From CAZQWJ01 sp964597265 (lineage in GTDB: Bacteria; Patescibacteriota; 4484-211; JAGQKX01), in assembly GCA_964597265.1 (NCBI GenBank), contig CAZQWJ010000002.1, positions 10,883-74,882 on the forward strand: a stretch of DNA of 64,000 nucleotides. Direction: 5' to 3'. The notes beneath the pieces were generated by a model. The model saw only the letters and a list, made by a program, of their open reading frames with translations, ran no database searches and was not told where the DNA came from. Position numbers and translations under genes: made by a program. Shown piece after piece: positions 8,083-17,634 of the stretch. Position 1 is the stretch's first letter. Each line of letters begins with the position of its first letter.

Positions 8083-8444
8083 GATTTTGGTTCGGTTACT
8101 AATTCTAGGACCGCCATCTCGGTACTATCTCCTTGTCTTTTGCCTAGTTTAACGATACGCGTATATCCACCATTCCTATCCTGAAATACCGGCCCGATCT
8201 CATCAAACAATTTATCCACTACTGTTTGGTCAAACAGTTTTCCACTAACTACCTGACGATGCGCTGGTGTATCGTCCTTAGCTTTGGTGATCAATTTTTC
8301 TGCGAACGGACGAATGTACTTCGCCTTAGGCAATGTCGTGGTAATTTTTCCATGCACAAACAGCCCTTGCAGGAGATTCTTTCTCAGGGCTTTCTTATGA
8401 CCATGCGAACGACCAAATTTTTTAGTAACTACTCGTTTGCGCAT
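8079..8444 (-). CDS. rplQ: 50S ribosomal protein L17
   Basis: 121 residues, canonical: N-terminal FGRSHGHKKALRKNL, RPFAEKLITKAK and the C-terminal GGYTRIVKLGKRQGD, ending in VLELV. Follows rpoA by 46 bases. Confidence 0.98.
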   Translation of the reverse strand: MRKRVVTKKFGRSHGHKKALRKNLLQGLFVHGKITTTLPKAKYIRPFAEKLITKAKDDTPAHRQVVSGKLFDQTVVDKLFDEIGPVFQDRNGGYTRIVKLGKRQGDSTEMAVLELVTEPKS

Positions 8445-8490
8445 ATAGCTTTGGTAGAACTATGTTGCTCTGACAATAAACCGGAAATAA

Positions 8491-9426
8491 TTAGGCAGCT
8501 GATTCTTCCTCTTTTTGTTCAACTGCACGGCGGGCTTTCTCGAGGACGGTAACGGCAATCTTTGGACCAACATTTTTGATTTCCAGCAGTCCTTCTTCAC
8601 CGCGTTCTACCACATCTTCTGCCTTTTCTAACCCTGATTTGCGAAGCGTATTCAGCACTCGGGTAGGCAAGTCAAGTTCTTCCAAGTAGACTGATTTTTC
8701 CTGACGTAATGGTTCTTTCTTAACAGTTTTCTTTTCATTTTCAAGATGTTCAACCTGCGTACCCTGGGATACTAAGCCGAATTGTTCGACCAAAAGCGCG
8801 GCTGCTTGTTTGACAGCATCCTCTGGATCTATCGAACCGTCTGTATAGACTTCCAGAATCAACTTATCCAAGTCAGTGAGTTTACCAACACGGGTGTTTT
8901 CGACAATGTAATTGACCCTTTCTACCGGAGAATAATTGGCATCAAGGAAAATAACCCCTACCTCAGCCTTTTTGTTATCTACCAAATGGTATCCACGACC
9001 ATATTCGACCAATAATTCGAATGTCAGTCGAGCATTTTTGTCTGCAAGATTTGCGATCTCAAGATCAGTATTGACTACACTTATACCTGCAGGGCAATGG
9101 ATATCTCCTGCGGTTACTACCCCTGGCCCCTTGATATCCAGAGTTACCAGTGTAGGTTGCTTCTTTTCCATCTTAAAAATAATCTGTTTGAGGTTGAGGA
9201 TGAGCTGTACGACATCTTCCTTAACGCCAGGAATGGTGGTAAATTCATGCGTAGCACCGGCAAACTTGACCTGTGTAACTGCTGCACCATTTAAAGAACT
9301 CAATAACACACGACGTAGACTATTGCCGATAGTATGGCCATATCCCTTATCCAACGGTTCAATAATAATCCGTCCGAAGTATTGGTTTTTGTCTTCTACT
9401 GTAAACTGTGTTTCTAGTAATGCCAT
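8491..9426 (-). CDS. rpoA: RNA polymerase alpha subunit
   Basis: 311 residues. N-terminal assembly domain (EPLDKGYGHTIGNSLRRVLLSSL, the dimer/beta contact region), a Lys/Glu-rich linker (about 225-245), then a complete C-terminal domain with helix-hairpin-helix (LDLPTRVLNTLRKSGLEKAE, EIKNVGPKIAVTVLEKA) for promoter UP-element and activator contacts. Sits between rpsD and rplQ as in most bacteria. Confidence 0.98.
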   Translation of the reverse strand: MALLETQFTVEDKNQYFGRIIIEPLDKGYGHTIGNSLRRVLLSSLNGAAVTQVKFAGATHEFTTIPGVKEDVVQLILNLKQIIFKMEKKQPTLVTLDIKGPGVVTAGDIHCPAGISVVNTDLEIANLADKNARLTFELLVEYGRGYHLVDNKKAEVGVIFLDANYSPVERVNYIVENTRVGKLTDLDKLILEVYTDGSIDPEDAVKQAAALLVEQFGLVSQGTQVEHLENEKKTVKKEPLRQEKSVYLEELDLPTRVLNTLRKSGLEKAEDVVERGEEGLLEIKNVGPKIAVTVLEKARRAVEQKEEESAA

Positions 9427-9447
9427 ATCCTTGATAATATGTGTAGG

Positions 9448-10032
9448 CTAGCGCGAATAATACTCAATAATCAGCGAAACGTCAACCTCTAAGTTCACAT
9501 CTCCCAATGTCGGAAGTGCTTCTATCTTCCCAACAGGACCTTTTCTGGTCATCCAACTGGGCACTTCGCCCGAATAACCTTCTTTGAGATTGCTTTGAAT
9601 ATCCGGTAATTCGAGCGTTTTGGGAATAAGAGTAACCGTTTGCCCGGCTTTTACTTGATACGAAGGGATGTTGACCTTTTTACCATCTACCAAAACGTGT
9701 CCGTGCGAAACCAACTGCCGCGCTTGAGAGCGAGTTCTCACGAAACCCAAACGGTACACGACATTATCTAGCCGTGTTTCCAAAGTCTGCATGATGTATT
9801 CTTCAGTATTTCCTTCTCGACGCAATGCTTGCTCATAATAGCGACGAAACTGCTTTTCTAGCACACCATAAATGAATCGCAGCTTTTGCTTCTCTTCTAG
9901 TCGTTTACCAAACTCTGACTGCTTTTTGCGCCTCCCTCTGGTTTGTTGTCCACCTCGAACGGGAGCTGGATCTTCCGATAACAGGCGGAACCGACGAAGA
10001 TATTTTTTTTGTGGACCAGTATATCGTGCCAT
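9448..10032 (-). CDS. rpsD: 30S ribosomal protein S4
   Basis: 194 residues, zinc-free form: the N-terminal cysteines of C+ S4 are absent (ARYTGPQKKYLRRF). The S4 RNA-binding domain is clear (TRLDNVVYRLGFVRTRSQAR, VSHGHVLVDGKKVNIPS). The C-terminus ends in the conserved VSLIIEYYSR. Primary 16S binder and a likely autoregulator in the alpha operon. Confidence 0.98.
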   Translation of the reverse strand: MARYTGPQKKYLRRFRLLSEDPAPVRGGQQTRGRRKKQSEFGKRLEEKQKLRFIYGVLEKQFRRYYEQALRREGNTEEYIMQTLETRLDNVVYRLGFVRTRSQARQLVSHGHVLVDGKKVNIPSYQVKAGQTVTLIPKTLELPDIQSNLKEGYSGEVPSWMTRKGPVGKIEALPTLGDVNLEVDVSLIIEYYSR

Positions 10033-10040
10033 AATAATGA

Positions 10041-10092
10041 GCTGTTAGTCATTAGTCGTTGACTATTAGCTTGATAGCTAACAACTAACAGC
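10041..10092. repeat. Compound palindrome between rpsD and rpsK
   Basis: Outer arms GCTGTTAGT (10041-10049) and ACTAACAGC (10084-10092) enclose two smaller dyads, TAGTC-GTT-GACTA (10053-10065) and TTAGC/GCTAA (10066-10081). The TAGT-rich wording resembles the palindrome before pnp at 57215. Possible S4 autoregulatory site, RNA processing site or dispersed palindromic element. Confidence 0.7.
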
Positions 10093-10096
10093 GATT

Positions 10097-10495
10097 CTAA
10101 ACCTTTCTCCTCTTTCTAGGGCGGCAGCCATTATGAGGGATCGGTGTAATATCTGATATCGAACGTATTTGTAATCCAGCAGCCTTGAGGGCTCTTACTG
10201 CAGCATCTCGCCCCATACCAGGGCCTTTGATAAACACATCCAGTGATTTCATACCTCGGGCGATAATATCCTCTGCCATCACCTTTACACTGGTGGTAGC
10301 GGCAAATGGGGTGGACTTGCGAGTGCCCTTAAAACCAGCAGTACCCGCACTTCCCCACGTAACAACATCACCTTCCGGGCCAGTGATGGTAATGACGGTA
10401 TTGTTAAACGTTGCCTGGATATATGCCCTGCCGTGTGGCGGTACAACTGACTTTTTTACTTTTTTTACGTCTTGTCGTTTGGTCGCTTTTGCCAT
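10097..10495 (-). CDS. rpsK: 30S ribosomal protein S11
   Basis: 132 residues. Canonical blocks GRAYIQATFNNTVITITGPEGD, STPFAATTSVKVMAEDI, GMKSLDVFIKGPGMGRDAAV and the basic C-terminus PHNGCRPRKRRKV, which lies in the platform near the mRNA exit. Fourteen bases after rpsM. Confidence 0.98.
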   Translation of the reverse strand: MAKATKRQDVKKVKKSVVPPHGRAYIQATFNNTVITITGPEGDVVTWGSAGTAGFKGTRKSTPFAATTSVKVMAEDIIARGMKSLDVFIKGPGMGRDAAVRALKAAGLQIRSISDITPIPHNGCRPRKRRKV

Positions 10496-10509
10496 AGATC
10501 AAATAAATT

Positions 10510-10899
10510 TTAGGTCTTAGAAACCGCCTTTCTTACGCTGACGCCCGAAACGGTCTTCTTACGACCTTTTCTAGTGCGCGCATTATGACGTGTCCGCTGA
10601 CCTCTTACTGGGAGGCTTTTTTTGTGTCGGAGCCCTCGATAACTGCCTATCTCTATCAACCGTTTGATATTATCACGTACTTCGCGTCGTAGTTCACCTT
10701 CTACCTTGATACTCTTTTCGATCACCTTACTGATTCTGCTCAAATCATCCTCTGACAGTTCGCTTGTTCTTAAGTTAGGATCGATCTGTGCTCGCATTAC
10801 AATCTGCTCTGCAGATTTCAAACCAATACCTTCAATGTACCGGAGTGCATATACTATTTTTTTGTTGTCTGGTATGTCAATACCTATAATACGTGCCAT
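10510..10899 (-). CDS. rpsM: 30S ribosomal protein S13
   Basis: 129 residues. MARIIGIDIPDNKKIVYAL, the helix-two-turn-helix segment, and the C-terminal RHKKSLPVRGQRTRHNARTRKGRKKT tail that contacts A- and P-site tRNAs. Directly follows rpmJ by three bases. Confidence 0.98.
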   Translation of the reverse strand: MARIIGIDIPDNKKIVYALRYIEGIGLKSAEQIVMRAQIDPNLRTSELSEDDLSRISKVIEKSIKVEGELRREVRDNIKRLIEIGSYRGLRHKKSLPVRGQRTRHNARTRKGRKKTVSGVSVRKAVSKT

Positions 10900-10902
10900 A
10901 TA

Positions 10903-11016
10903 TTATCCTTGACGTTGCTTGTGTCGAGGGTCACTGCATATGACCCGCACTATGCCGCGTCTCTTTATAATTTTACATTTTGAGCATCTTTTTTTTACAC
11001 TTGCAGTAACTTTCAT
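10903..11016 (-). CDS. rpmJ: 50S ribosomal protein L36
   Basis: 37 residues read from ATG 11014-11016 to TAA 10903-10905: [15 protein letters not shown]... ending RHKQRQG. The zinc ligands of the standard form are intact (Cys11, Cys14, Cys27, His32). Located between infA and rpsM, its normal position. A GAAGAGGG stretch upstream could serve as a weak ribosome site. Confidence 0.97.
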   Translation of the reverse strand: MKVTASVKKRCSKCKIIKRRGIVRVICSDPRHKQRQG

Positions 11017-11110
11017 AGTTTTGCCCTCTTCAGACAGCGTATTTCCCCGAGGTTTATTCGGAGCAAGAGTACCTTCCGCCTTCTAAAAAGGAAATCGTAT
11101 CGAGGTTAGT

Positions 11111-11350
11111 CTACTTAAAACGGTAGACAATCCGACCTTTATCAGGATACTTAGGATCAAGTTCTACTCTCACTCGGTCTCCTGGCAAAATTCGGATCGA
11201 ATATCGTCGCATCTTACCTCGCAAATAGGTCAATATAACCTGCCCTGGCTTCTCAGAACCCTCCTCTCGGTCTAGCTGCACCCTAAACTCCAGGTTTGGC
11301 AGCGTTTCAATTACTTCTCCCTCTACAGTAACAAACTCTTGCTTAGCCAT
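11111..11350 (-). CDS. infA: Translation initiation factor IF-1
   Basis: 79 residues from ATG 11350 (a GTG two codons upstream is possible). OB-fold with the conserved end RGKMRRYSIRILPGDRVRVEL and GRIVYRFK. Between the first strands and the hallmark loop there is an insertion of about six to eight residues (LDREEGSEKPGQVI) compared with the usual LENGHEVLAHI, making it longer than the common 71-72 residues. Sits between map and rpmJ. Confidence 0.96.
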   Translation of the reverse strand: MAKQEFVTVEGEVIETLPNLEFRVQLDREEGSEKPGQVILTYLRGKMRRYSIRILPGDRVRVELDPKYPDKGRIVYRFK

Positions 11351-11372
11351 ATTCACTGCGCATTCTAGCAGA

Positions 11373-12107
11373 CTACTTAGTCAAAATCAATGGTTCTGAC
11401 TCAGTAATTGCCACAGTGTGTTCAAACATTGCCGACAGTTTTCCGTCTTTGGTAACCGCAGTCCAGCCATCTGGCTGTATGTGCAAGGCATATGATCCTT
11501 CTGCGTACATCACTTCTACAGCCAGCGTCATGCCTGGTTGCAAAACCGGCCCGGTCTCTGGATCACCATAACAGGGGATCTGTAAATCCTCATGCAGATT
11601 ACGTCCGATACCATGACCGACAAATGCACGAATTACATTATACCCATACTGTTCGATCGTTTCTTGTATGGCGTGGGAAATATCACCAATCCGATTGCCT
11701 GCTACACATTGTGTAAGAGCCAAATCCAGTGCCTCCCGACCTGCAGCCAAAAAACGGGCATTGTTAGTCGTGGCAACTTCTACAGTGGTCGCCGTATCTG
11801 TATGAAAGCCTTGATACAACACGCCCAAATCTACCGTTACCAAATCTCCTTCCTGGAGTACTCGTTCGGATGGAAGGCCATGCACCACCTCTTCGTTCAC
11901 ACATACCACAATAGAGAACGGATATCCCTGGTACCCTAAAAAAGACGCTGTAAGCTGATGAGCTGCAAAAAAGTTACTTGCCTGATTATCTAGCTCAACG
12001 GTTGTGACTCCTGGTCGAATAGCTTGAACCAACTCTCTGCGTAACTGTGAGGCATATGCTCCACCTGATTGCATCTTCTCTATTTTTGACGCACTCTTGT
12101 TTTCCAT
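11373..12107 (-). CDS. map: Methionine aminopeptidase, type I
   Basis: 244 residues of the pita-bread fold. The five metal ligands are visible in order: Asp in TVDLGV, Asp in HTDTA, His in GHGIGR, Glu in LAVEVMYAEG and Glu in FEHTV; the substrate His is in EEVVHGLPS. The fourth motif is normally EPM; here it reads EVM, a mild deviation. Removes N-terminal Met from new chains. Starts four bases after the secY stop, with no adenylate kinase gene between. Confidence 0.97.
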   Translation of the reverse strand: MENKSASKIEKMQSGGAYASQLRRELVQAIRPGVTTVELDNQASNFFAAHQLTASFLGYQGYPFSIVVCVNEEVVHGLPSERVLQEGDLVTVDLGVLYQGFHTDTATTVEVATTNNARFLAAGREALDLALTQCVAGNRIGDISHAIQETIEQYGYNVIRAFVGHGIGRNLHEDLQIPCYGDPETGPVLQPGMTLAVEVMYAEGSYALHIQPDGWTAVTKDGKLSAMFEHTVAITESEPLILTK

Positions 12108-12110
12108 CGT

Positions 12111-13403
12111 TTACTCCAGAAATTGCTCATATCCACGAGTAACCAGCATTGCCTCTAGCCGCTTGAGCATATCCATGACCACCGAAACCACAATGAGCAG
12201 GCTGGTTCCTCCGAGTGAAACAGCCGCACCAATCGCAGGAAAAAGAAATTGCATCGCAATGGGTAGAATAGCAATAACCCCCAAAAATACCGCTCCTGCC
12301 AGTGTAATTTTGGTGAGCACTTGATTGAGATACTCTGCAGTATGTGCCCCAGGCCGAATCCCTGGTATAAACGCAGCTTGCTTTTGTAAATTCTCCGCGA
12401 TATCGTCAGGATTAAACTGTACCGCAGTATAAAAATAAGTAAAACCTATAACTAAAAGGAAATACACGCCTGCGTACACAAACGGATTATTATATGCCCG
12501 CAAGAACCATTCCAAAGCCGATACTATGCCTGGATTCGTCACCGCAGACACAGCAAAATTCCCTATCACTCCGGGAAGTGCCAACAGAGAGATAGCAAAA
12601 ATGATCGGGATAACCCCAACTTGGTTGAGGCGAAGTGGCAAGTGTGTTGTTTGGCCACTAATGCCCCCACGTCCGCTTACCCTACGGGCATATTGGATCG
12701 GTATCTCTCGTTGAGTTTCACTCACAAAAACAATACCCCAAATGATAATTACGCTAACTGCCAGAAAAAACAACAAGCTCAGTGTATCCCCTTGCGAAAC
12801 CTGACTTGCCTGTACCTGCATTATTGATACTGGGAGTCCACTCAAAATACCGCCAAAAATCAGGATCGAAATACCGTTTCCGATACCGTATTGATCAATC
12901 AGCTCCCCAAGCCAGGTTAATAACACTGCACCTGTAGTCAACGTCAAAACCATAAGTCCTAACGTCGCTGGTGAAAGATATGAAATGATCCCTTGATTAC
13001 GTAAGATGAAATAGATACTCACTGACTGAACAACTGCCAATGGTAATGTTAGGAGCCTAGTGTATTGATTTATCTTACGACGGCCGGCTTCACCCTCCTT
13101 AGATAGCTCTTTTAACGCCGGAAATGCCATGGTAAGTAACGATAGGATAATCGATGCGTTAATATACGGGTTTAAACCCAATGCGATGATCGAAAAGTTT
13201 GATAACGCGCCTCCCGAAAATAGATTGAGGAGACCCAAGAACTGGTTACTATCGAAAAGATTCTGCAACGCAGCCAGATCTACCCCCGGCAATGGTACAT
13301 GGGCCAAAACGCGATAAATAGTAATGATCCCCAAGGTAAACAGTAATTTATTACGCACATCGTGCGCGTTCCAAACTTTGCGAAGAAGGGAAAAAATATT
13401 CAT
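12111..13403 (-). CDS. secY: Preprotein translocase subunit SecY
   Basis: 430 residues with ten membrane helices. Signatures: N-terminal [21 protein letters not shown], plug region [35 protein letters not shown] cytoplasmic loop, and the C-terminal loop [23 protein letters not shown]. Forms the translocation pore; SecE and SecG are not in this window. Two bases after rplO. Confidence 0.98.
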   Translation of the reverse strand: MNIFSLLRKVWNAHDVRNKLLFTLGIITIYRVLAHVPLPGVDLAALQNLFDSNQFLGLLNLFSGGALSNFSIIALGLNPYINASIILSLLTMAFPALKELSKEGEAGRRKINQYTRLLTLPLAVVQSVSIYFILRNQGIISYLSPATLGLMVLTLTTGAVLLTWLGELIDQYGIGNGISILIFGGILSGLPVSIMQVQASQVSQGDTLSLLFFLAVSVIIIWGIVFVSETQREIPIQYARRVSGRGGISGQTTHLPLRLNQVGVIPIIFAISLLALPGVIGNFAVSAVTNPGIVSALEWFLRAYNNPFVYAGVYFLLVIGFTYFYTAVQFNPDDIAENLQKQAAFIPGIRPGAHTAEYLNQVLTKITLAGAVFLGVIAILPIAMQFLFPAIGAAVSLGGTSLLIVVSVVMDMLKRLEAMLVTRGYEQFLE

Positions 13404-13405
13404 GG

Positions 13406-13843
13406 TTATTGTGCAATTACTTTACCACCGGCCTTTTCGAGCTTTTCACGGGCATTGGCAGAAAATTGCACCTCTGAGGAAAATTGTAACGCTTTTTCCA
13501 ATATGCCACTAGCTACTATTTTCACTGGCATATCTTGGTCTAAGATCAGACCCTGGTTCTTGAGTACCTCGGGAGTAATGACTACCTCCTCTGACAATAT
13601 ATGACACGATGCCAACTTGACGAGTTGCGGCTTGATTGATCGTTCTACACGTCTACTGCCCTTACCACGCAAAAATGGGTACCGCTTGAATCGCTGCAAT
13701 CGGTTTCTACCAAGCTGGGTCCGGACCTTCTGGCCTTTGATACCAACCCCAGCGGTTTTTCCTTTGGTACTGCCTAATCCACGACCTTTTCGGCGATTGG
13801 GTTTGTTTGCCCCTTTTAGTTTTGGTAGTTCATGTAATTTCAT
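13406..13843 (-). CDS. rplO: 50S ribosomal protein L15
   Basis: 145 residues. Gly/Arg/Lys-rich N-terminus ([25 protein letters not shown]) and C-terminal globular part ending [12 protein letters not shown]. Five bases after rpsE with no L30 gene between. Confidence 0.98.
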   Translation of the reverse strand: MKLHELPKLKGANKPNRRKGRGLGSTKGKTAGVGIKGQKVRTQLGRNRLQRFKRYPFLRGKGSRRVERSIKPQLVKLASCHILSEEVVITPEVLKNQGLILDQDMPVKIVASGILEKALQFSSEVQFSANAREKLEKAGGKVIAQ

Positions 13844-13848
13844 ATAGG

Positions 13849-14412
13849 TTATGCTTTTGTACTTGTTTTCTTTTTGGTTCCAGCGGAAGCTGTCATCTGT
13901 CTCTTCTTAGATATCAGATTCACTTTTCGCTCTCCAGGGGCTTTTAATCCTTTTAGTGCCTGTAAGGTGGCCTGGATATTACTTTTGGGGTTGTCTGTAC
14001 CTATGATTTTGCCGACTACGTTTCGGATACCTGCTGCTTCAGCAACGGTTCTAATTGCACCACCAGCCAATACGCCAGTCCCAGTGGGAGCTGGTTTGAG
14101 TAGGACCTCTGCGCCTTTGTACTTCACGCGAATATCGTGGCTTATGGTCTTTGCGTCGCCAAGTAAGGGCACATCAAACATTTGCTTTTTTGCACGGCGA
14201 ACTCCCTTGCGGATGGCTGATGCCACATCTCGCGCCTTGCCTACACCCACACCCAGTCTGCCATTTTGATCACCGACCACCATCAGTGCAGTAAATCGGA
14301 ATCTGTTACCACCCTGAGTTTTTTTGGAAGTCCTCTTGAGTTCTACGAGTTTTTCGACTAACTCAACGGTCTCTTCGTTATGTAATTGTTCTGTGTCAAT
14401 TCGTTTTGCCAT
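13849..14412 (-). CDS. rpsE: 30S ribosomal protein S5
   Basis: 187 residues. Double-stranded-RNA-binding-like N-domain (NRFRFTALMVVGDQNGRLGVGVGKA) and C-domain (LLKPAPTGTGVLAGGAIRTVAEAAGI, DNPKSNIQATLQALKGL). A Lys/Thr-rich extension of about 20 residues closes the protein. Confidence 0.98.
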   Translation of the reverse strand: MAKRIDTEQLHNEETVELVEKLVELKRTSKKTQGGNRFRFTALMVVGDQNGRLGVGVGKARDVASAIRKGVRRAKKQMFDVPLLGDAKTISHDIRVKYKGAEVLLKPAPTGTGVLAGGAIRTVAEAAGIRNVVGKIIGTDNPKSNIQATLQALKGLKAPGERKVNLISKKRQMTASAGTKKKTSTKA

Positions 14413-14422
14413 ATGTTAACTA

Positions 14423-14785
14423 TTAAAATAGTATTCCACTACTCCGTAAACCATCAGCCAAAGCTTTAACCCGACCGTGATACCGATATCCGGCACGATC
14501 AAAGACAACTTGCGTAATATTTTTCTCTTGCAACTGCTTGCCTAGATACTCACCAGCACGTAGGGCAATCTCTGATTTTGTTCCTGTACTGTCAACCACG
14601 TTATCAGCTACAGAAGCGATTGTGTGTCCTCGCGTGTCATCAATTGCCTGTGCATAAATATGTGTCAACGATCGAAATACACATATCCGCGGTCTGTCTG
14701 CTGTGCCACTGAGAGAACTTCTGATACCTTTCTGGCGACGTTTCCTTTTTTGTTCTTTTGGCGACCCTTTGTATGTTCTTATCAT
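14423..14785 (-). CDS. rplR: 50S ribosomal protein L18
   Basis: 120 residues. RKRRQKGIRSSLSGTADRPRICVFRS and the C-terminal FDRAGYRYHGRVKALADGLR are diagnostic. Binds 5S rRNA together with L5. In order rplF-rplR-rpsE. Confidence 0.98.
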   Translation of the reverse strand: MIRTYKGSPKEQKRKRRQKGIRSSLSGTADRPRICVFRSLTHIYAQAIDDTRGHTIASVADNVVDSTGTKSEIALRAGEYLGKQLQEKNITQVVFDRAGYRYHGRVKALADGLRSSGILF

Positions 14786-14799
14786 ATGTTTGTGAAGGA

Positions 14800-15339
14800 T
14801 TAACCAGCCTTACCGGTTTTTCCTGCCTTTCTTCGAATTACTTCGTCAACATACTTGATACCTTTTCCTTTGTAGGGCTCTGGGCGGCGATAGCCACGAA
14901 TTTCCGCTGCTACCTGGCCTACTTGCTGTTTGTCCCAACCGGAAACCGTAATCACCGCTCCGTCTACACTCAACGAAATACCTTGCGGGGGAGTATACAC
15001 AATAGGATGCGAAAACCCAAGTTGCATCTCTACGGCATTTCCTTTCATAGCAGCTCGATATCCCACACCCACCAATTCAAGTTGCTTAGAAAACCCTTCA
15101 TTGACTCCGGTGACGGCATTTGCCAACACACTTCTCCACAAGCCCCACAACGCCTGTGCGTGGCGTACGGGAGATTCTTTATGAACAAGAAGCGTATCAT
15201 CTTTTTTGTCCACTGACAGCTCGCGTGGCAAAAGATAGCTTACCTCCCCCTTGGACCCTTTGATATCAATCTTTCGCTTATCCAAGGTTATTTCTACTGT
15301 AGGTGGTATGTGTATTGGTTTCTGGCCTATCTTTGACAT
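14800..15339 (-). CDS. rplF: 50S ribosomal protein L6
   Basis: 179 residues, two tandem L6 folds. MSKIGQKPIHIPPTVEI at the start; LELVGVGYRAAMKGNAVEM and GWDKQQVGQVAAEIRGYRRPEPYKGKGI in the second half, the latter near the sarcin-ricin loop. Confidence 0.98.
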   Translation of the reverse strand: MSKIGQKPIHIPPTVEITLDKRKIDIKGSKGEVSYLLPRELSVDKKDDTLLVHKESPVRHAQALWGLWRSVLANAVTGVNEGFSKQLELVGVGYRAAMKGNAVEMQLGFSHPIVYTPPQGISLSVDGAVITVSGWDKQQVGQVAAEIRGYRRPEPYKGKGIKYVDEVIRRKAGKTGKAG

Positions 15340-15351
15340 AGTGTTTGAGTG

Positions 15352-15753
15352 TTACCAAATTTCTGCTAACACCTCTCCTCCTATTTTTTTCTTACGAGCT
15401 TCTTCTCCAACCATGACACCCTCTGGGGTACTTACCAGGAGTACTCCATACCCGCCACGTACCTGCTTCAACGCCTTGTACGGACGGTATACTCTGCGAC
15501 CCGGGCTAGAAACCTGCTTTACACCACTCATCGCTGGTTGATCTTCCACACCATACCGAAGGTAGATTGTAAGTACCTTCTTGTTGTCCACCTCTTTGAC
15601 TTTCACATCATCCACAAACTCGAATTGGTGCAACACTTTGGCCACAGACTCCTTGAATGCAGAGTACGGCATAGTCACTTCCAATTTGGAAGCCAAGTAG
15701 CCATTTTTTATTCGTATGAGCATATCTCCGATTGGATCTCCTATCATTACCAT
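15352..15753 (-). CDS. rpsH: 30S ribosomal protein S8
   Basis: 133 residues from ATG 15753, chosen because the family starts (M)[15 protein letters not shown]; an upstream extension would run through rpsN. ATG 15747 two codons later is equally possible. C-terminal [32 protein letters not shown] is canonical. The start overlaps the rpsN stop. S8 is the usual autoregulator of this operon. Confidence 0.97.
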   Translation of the reverse strand: MVMIGDPIGDMLIRIKNGYLASKLEVTMPYSAFKESVAKVLHQFEFVDDVKVKEVDNKKVLTIYLRYGVEDQPAMSGVKQVSSPGRRVYRPYKALKQVRGGYGVLLVSTPEGVMVGEEARKKKIGGEVLAEIW

Positions 15754-15929
15754 GATGCTTTTTGGACTCCAGGAATTTCGCCTTTTAAGGCAAATTCTCT
15801 GAAGCATTTACGACACATACCGAATTTCCGTAAGAAACTCCTTCCATGACCACACACTCGGCAACGGTTTACTTGCTGAACGTCATGTTTTTTATATTGG
15901 TTTCGTTGTTTAGTCGATTTCTTTGGCAT
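15747..15929 (-). CDS. rpsN: 30S ribosomal protein S14, zinc type
   Basis: 60 residues, the short zinc-binding (type Z) form: CRVCG and CRKCF supply four cysteines, with [12 protein letters not shown] between and a Trp C-terminus (GVQKASW). Situated between rplE and rpsH as in Gram-positives. Confidence 0.98.
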   Translation of the reverse strand: MPKKSTKQRNQYKKHDVQQVNRCRVCGHGRSFLRKFGMCRKCFREFALKGEIPGVQKASW

Positions 15930-15933
15930 ATAG

Positions 15934-16488
15934 TTATTCTTCCTTTTTTTCTAATGGCAGACCCATTGCCACAAGCAAGGCTTTCCCTTCTTCGTCCGAA
16001 CGAGCACTTGTTACCATAACAATCTGCAACCCTCGTCGACGATCCACCGTGTTTGGGTCAATTTCCGGAAAAACCAACTGATCATCCAATCCAATCGAAT
16101 AATTCCCCGCTCCATCAAAACTCGACGTTGGGAGACCTTGAAAATCCCGCGTGCGTGGCAGAATGACTGTGAACAGTTTGTCCACAAATTCATACATTCG
16201 ATCACCGCGCAGGGTTACTTTGGTCCCGATAGGATAATTTCTTGACAAACCAAATCCGGCAATAGCCTTACGCGAATGTGTAATTACTGCCTTCTGGCCG
16301 GCAATGTTGGTCAAATCATCCTGAGCACGCTCGATGTCCGCCTTGTTTTTGGTCGCCGTACCTACTCCCATGTTCAGGACGACTTTTTCCAGACGGGGCA
16401 CTGCGTGCTGGTTATTATACCCTAACTCTTTTATGAGTTGTGGAACGACTTCTTTGGTAAATTTTTCTTGTAATCTCTTTTTTGCCAT
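15934..16488 (-). CDS. rplE: 50S ribosomal protein L5
   Basis: 184 residues from ATG 16488 ([10 protein letters not shown]), four bases after rplX; a longer open frame upstream overlaps rplX and is rejected. Core blocks [57 protein letters not shown] and [12 protein letters not shown]. Binds 5S rRNA and P-site tRNA. Confidence 0.97.
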   Translation of the reverse strand: MAKKRLQEKFTKEVVPQLIKELGYNNQHAVPRLEKVVLNMGVGTATKNKADIERAQDDLTNIAGQKAVITHSRKAIAGFGLSRNYPIGTKVTLRGDRMYEFVDKLFTVILPRTRDFQGLPTSSFDGAGNYSIGLDDQLVFPEIDPNTVDRRRGLQIVMVTSARSDEEGKALLVAMGLPLEKKEE

Positions 16489-16492
16489 ACGG

Positions 16493-16801
16493 TTAATCAA
16501 GTGTTTTGTAGCACTTTTTACACACTCGTTTTTTGTCTTTTCCTGTGCCGTTGTACCCAATACGGGTGGGTAACTTGCATTTGGAACAGACTACCTTGAC
16601 GTTGCTTACATGAAGGGGAGCAGGTTTTTCTACAATGCCGCTTTCCTGCCCAGAACGAATGGCTTTTTTGTGTCGTTTGACAATGTTTGCCCCTTCGACG
16701 ACTACTCGCTCATCATGTGGAAACACATGCAAGATACGACCGGTCACGCCTGCTTGCTTACCAGAAATAATTTGTACAGTATCTCCTGTCTTTACTTTCA
16801 T
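16493..16801 (-). CDS. rplX: 50S ribosomal protein L24
   Basis: 102 residues with KOW motif (MKVKTGDTVQIISGKQAGVTG), NIVKRHKKAI and a C-terminal part containing CSKCKLPTRIGY and CKKC, i.e. four cysteines that could bind zinc. Assembly initiator for the 50S subunit. Confidence 0.98.
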   Translation of the reverse strand: MKVKTGDTVQIISGKQAGVTGRILHVFPHDERVVVEGANIVKRHKKAIRSGQESGIVEKPAPLHVSNVKVVCSKCKLPTRIGYNGTGKDKKRVCKKCYKTLD

Positions 16802-16803
16802 AG

Positions 16804-17172
16804 TTACAAAACCTCCTTGGCAAAAGAGGCCACCTTATTAAAACCTCGATCCTTGACTTCTTTTGCAATAGGGCCAAAAACCCGCGTTCCCACTGGCTGT
16901 TTGTTCTTGTCAACCAAAACCACCGCATTGTCATCAAAGCGGATGTATGTGCCATCTTTCCGACGTTGCTCTTTTCGTGTCCGTACAATGACCGCCTGTG
17001 CAATCTGATGGTCTTTGATAGCACCGTGCGGAATTGCACCCTTTACCGAAACAGAAATAGTATCACCGACATACGCATACTTTTTCTTTGATTCCCCCGG
17101 AATGGAGATGCACTTCACCCGCTTAGCACCTGAATTGTCTGCTACATCTAGTAGCGTACTTACTTGGATCAT
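16804..17172 (-). CDS. rplN: 50S ribosomal protein L14
   Basis: 122 residues, the usual length. [22 protein letters not shown] at the start and [24 protein letters not shown] at the end. Start ATG overlaps the rpsQ stop by four bases. Confidence 0.98.
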   Translation of the reverse strand: MIQVSTLLDVADNSGAKRVKCISIPGESKKKYAYVGDTISVSVKGAIPHGAIKDHQIAQAVIVRTRKEQRRKDGTYIRFDDNAVVLVDKNKQPVGTRVFGPIAKEVKDRGFNKVASFAKEVL

Positions 17173-17402
17173 AATATTTCTAATAACTGCCAGCGTTTCT
17201 GCTTGGACAGTGGGCGTACTTCCTGGATAATGACAGTATCACCTTCCTGCGCTTTGTTTTCCGGATCATGCGCATAAAACTTCTTACTTCGTACAAAACG
17301 TTTCTCATACACTGGATGGGTTTGTATTGCATTTACCCGAACTACAATCGTTTTATCCATTTTGTTTGATACAACAATACCTTGTACTTGTTTTCTTAGC
17401 AT
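17169..17402 (-). CDS. rpsQ: 30S ribosomal protein S17
   Basis: 77 residues, OB-fold. [36 protein letters not shown] and the [14 protein letters not shown] end are canonical. Primary 16S rRNA binder. Overlaps rplN by four bases. Confidence 0.98.
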   Translation of the reverse strand: MLRKQVQGIVVSNKMDKTIVVRVNAIQTHPVYEKRFVRSKKFYAHDPENKAQEGDTVIIQEVRPLSKQKRWQLLEIL

Positions 17403-17405
17403 AAT

Positions 17406-17633
17406 TTAGTCTGTCACTGCTTCTGTTTGTTCACGAACAGAAGTAGTGCGCAATATGGTCATGATACGTGCAATGCGCTGCTTAAACTGTTTAGCTTTAC
17501 GCACATTACTTTCCTGGCCTGCTTTTGCTTTCAACATAAGTTCAGCCAATTCCTTCTTTTCACTAGCCAATAGCGTTTCCAGTTCTCCTTCAGTCTTCGC
17601 TTGTAAGTCTTCCAAAAATTTTTTTCTTTTCAT
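17406..17633 (-). CDS. rpmC: 50S ribosomal protein L29
   Basis: 75 residues, two long helices; KELAELMLKAKAGQ...VRKAKQFKQRIARIMTIL is the family core. At the exit-tunnel rim beside L23. One base separates it from rplP. Confidence 0.96.
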   Translation of the reverse strand: MKRKKFLEDLQAKTEGELETLLASEKKELAELMLKAKAGQESNVRKAKQFKQRIARIMTILRTTSVREQTEAVTD

Positions 17634-17634
17634 G

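Noticed and set aside
16489..16560. Extended N-terminus for L5
   Set aside because: It overlaps rplX and precedes the normal [10 protein letters not shown] start.
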